NCBI GenBank assembly: GCA_021741085.1
Contig: JAIOYM010000022.1
Location: forward strand, 1-15,500
DNA from: Rickettsiaceae bacterium
GTDB taxonomy: Bacteria; Pseudomonadota; Alphaproteobacteria; Rickettsiales; Rickettsiaceae
Direction: 5' to 3'
Length of the DNA: 15,500 nucleotides
The notes under the pieces are model-generated. The model saw nothing but the letters and a program-made list of their open reading frames with translations, was not told the DNA's origin and ran no database searches. Of this stretch, positions 14,250 to 15,500 are shown in pieces. The position numbers and the translations under genes were made by a program. Every line of letters starts with the position of its first letter. Within the stretch, counting starts at the first letter, position 1.

Positions 14250-14264
14250 GATGTTGTTTACATG
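14231..14264 (-). terminator. Probable intrinsic terminator of the lpxB-like gene
   Basis: A perfect 8-bp inverted repeat, CATGTAAA (14242-14249) and TTTACATG (14257-14264), has a 7-nt loop. Read on the minus strand it is followed by ACTTTATTTTT (14241-14231), a T-rich tail. It lies over 120 nt after the lpxB-like stop. The stem is AT-rich and so only moderately stable. The remaining spacer to 14386 holds nothing convincing. Confidence 0.5.
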
Positions 14265-14386
14265 TGCACATATTGCTGTTAAGTAACAGGAAACACTGAT
14301 ATGTTATAAAATATTTTTTCCTAAAGCAAGAGGTTTTTATGCAATATGTAAAATTAAGTTATACCGTTAAAATAATTAGGTTCAAT

Positions 14387-15500
14387 TTAAATAGCCTCAT
14401 AAAGCATTGGACAAATTTTATCAGTAATTGCCATATCTTGATCTGGAGTAAAAAGATTTAAGATTTTACTCATGGATGATATATAATATTTGGATATCTG
14501 CTTTTCAGTTATAATATTATACAAGTTATTTACTATAATTTCTGTATTATTTTCATTCTGATCAAATTCTAGTACTAGTTCTTGGCTAATAGTTTTGTTG
14601 ACTATACTCCTATATTTATCGTGTTTGAAAATTCTACGCGAAATTTTAGTAATCAAACTTTCTTCGTAAGTAGCTACGAAAGGAGTATTTGTAACAGCTA
14701 TCTCTAGATTATGATCACATATCGTAGTTAGCACTACTTTAGAAGATGCATAAACATCTATTCTATTTTTCCACGTTTCAAATATAATATCATTTACACT
14801 AAACTCTTGAACGATCTGTTGCATTTGACTAAATCTTTTTTTATTTGTTTCAAAAGAATCATGTGTAAGTAAAACCGCTATTTTTAATTTTGGTATCCTT
14901 TTTTTTAAATTCGCTGCAATTAGAGCAAATTTCGTTAAACATTCCGCACTAGAAGTATGCAATAAATCTAGGCTAAGAATTATATCTTCAATAGCACACT
15001 GATGTTTATTAACACAGTATTGAGGGGTGAATTTTAACTTCTTTCTTAAAATAGGATGCCCTGTAAAACTATTGTTAATACTTTGACGTTCAAATGTTAT
15101 TAGATCTACCATATTAGCCAAAAAAACATGATAATAACTATCACTAAATATTTTATTGTTTTTTATACTAGTTAATGCTATGTGGAATAATTTAGTGGGT
15201 AAATCATTATCTGATATAATTTTAGCAATCTTACAGGCAATATATTCCGAGCCTATAGTTATAAATATATCCGGATTATTTATTAGAATTTCGTTTGCGA
15301 TATTTTTAACCAAGCGATTATTTCTAAAAGCTTTTAGAAAGAAGTTGCAACTTTTTTGTTTGGATAATTTTGAGGCATCTAAAATACTATCCCTTCCGTT
15401 TAATTGTTTCAACATCTTAGCCCCCCCTACCCCCATGAATTGAACCTCTAAAGAACCATTTCTCATTTCCTGAATAATTTCAGAAGATATTTCATCGGCT
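14387..15500 (-). CDS. lpxB: LpxB-like protein (lipid A disaccharide synthase homologue), catalytic motifs lost; N-terminus cut by window edge
   Basis: True LpxB joins UDP-2,3-diacylglucosamine to lipid X to form the lipid A disaccharide at the inner membrane. About 370 codons are visible; the frame runs open past 15500, so the MRNGS methionine at 15466 is internal. Homology to the GT19 family shows in FMGVGGAKM, the NNPDIFITI strand, ITFE, FTGHPI and the order of segments to the C-terminus. Yet the signatures differ: AGExSGD reads ADEISSE, the I-D-x-P-x-F site with the essential Asp reads ITIGSEY, SPSVWAW reads ALTSIKN, the LPGSR region reads LLHTSS, and SGTxTLE reads TICDHNLE. No stop or frameshift interrupts it. 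It is therefore a divergent, probably inactive homologue: either decaying or reused. A G7 and a G5 tract encode GVGGA. The symbol marks homology, not activity. Confidence 0.75.
   Translation of the reverse strand, partial: ADEISSEIIQEMRNGSLEVQFMGVGGAKMLKQLNGRDSILDASKLSKQKSCNFFLKAFRNNRLVKNIANEILINNPDIFITIGSEYIACKIAKIISDNDLPTKLFHIALTSIKNNKIFSDSYYHVFLANMVDLITFERQSINNSFTGHPILRKKLKFTPQYCVNKHQCAIEDIILSLDLLHTSSAECLTKFALIAANLKKRIPKLKIAVLLTHDSFETNKKRFSQMQQIVQEFSVNDIIFETWKNRIDVYASSKVVLTTICDHNLEIAVTNTPFVATYEESLITKISRRIFKHDKYRSIVNKTISQELVLEFDQNENNTEIIVNNLYNIITEKQISKYYISSMSKILNLFTPDQDMAITDKICPMLYEAI

Noticed and set aside
14339..14461. A rightward 40-codon ORF after AGAGG, overlapping the 3' end of the lpxB-like gene
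   Set aside because: Composition is random-like, it is antisense to a conserved frame, and no promoter or homologue is recognised.

Overview
The window is an AT-rich chromosomal segment whose genes read as an obligate intracellular alphaproteobacterium of the Rickettsiales, most likely Rickettsiaceae. The clues are the rpsB-tsf pair, a membrane-anchored CycM-type cytochrome c, a DNA polymerase I with an eroded proofreading domain, divergent AT-rich spacers and a Bcr/CflA-type transporter. The genus cannot be fixed from sequence alone. The LpxB-like protein at the right edge has lost its catalytic signatures, which would suit a lineage that has reduced or abandoned lipopolysaccharide.

Layout. 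At the left, rpsB and the start of tsf (elongation factor Ts, cut by the edge) run leftwards as a translation operon. A 380-bp spacer separates them from a rightward gene for an unrecognised 496-residue protein: an amphipathic N-terminal part, a long coiled coil, and a Val-Ala-Pro-Glu repeat array encoded by nearly identical 18-bp units. This is the most unusual gene in the window. A strong hairpin follows it, then a small DUF167/YggU gene (rightward), which converges on dut (dUTPase, leftward). tRNA-Leu(GAG) lies just upstream of dut. Its promoter is back to back with that of pheS-pheT (both subunits of phenylalanyl-tRNA synthetase; ATGA overlap).

Next come cycM, tmk and polA, rightward: a respiratory cytochrome followed by dTTP supply and DNA repair synthesis. 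A 239-bp spacer with unusually GC-rich palindromes lies between polA and the convergent unit tRNA-Leu(UAA)-rsmA-MFS transporter (leftward; rsmA and the transporter share an ATGA overlap). At the right edge, a leftward lpxB-like gene is cut by the window and is followed by a probable terminator.

Most of the window is housekeeping: translation (S2, EF-Ts, PheRS, RsmA, two leucine tRNAs), nucleotide metabolism (Dut, Tmk), replication and repair (PolA) and respiration (CycM). I see no insertion sequence, integrase, CRISPR array, toxin-antitoxin pair or defence island. The points of interest are the coiled-coil/repeat protein, the apparently dead LpxB homologue, two tRNA-mRNA units with equal 45-nt gaps, the palindromic spacer after polA, and the general scarcity of Shine-Dalgarno sequences.
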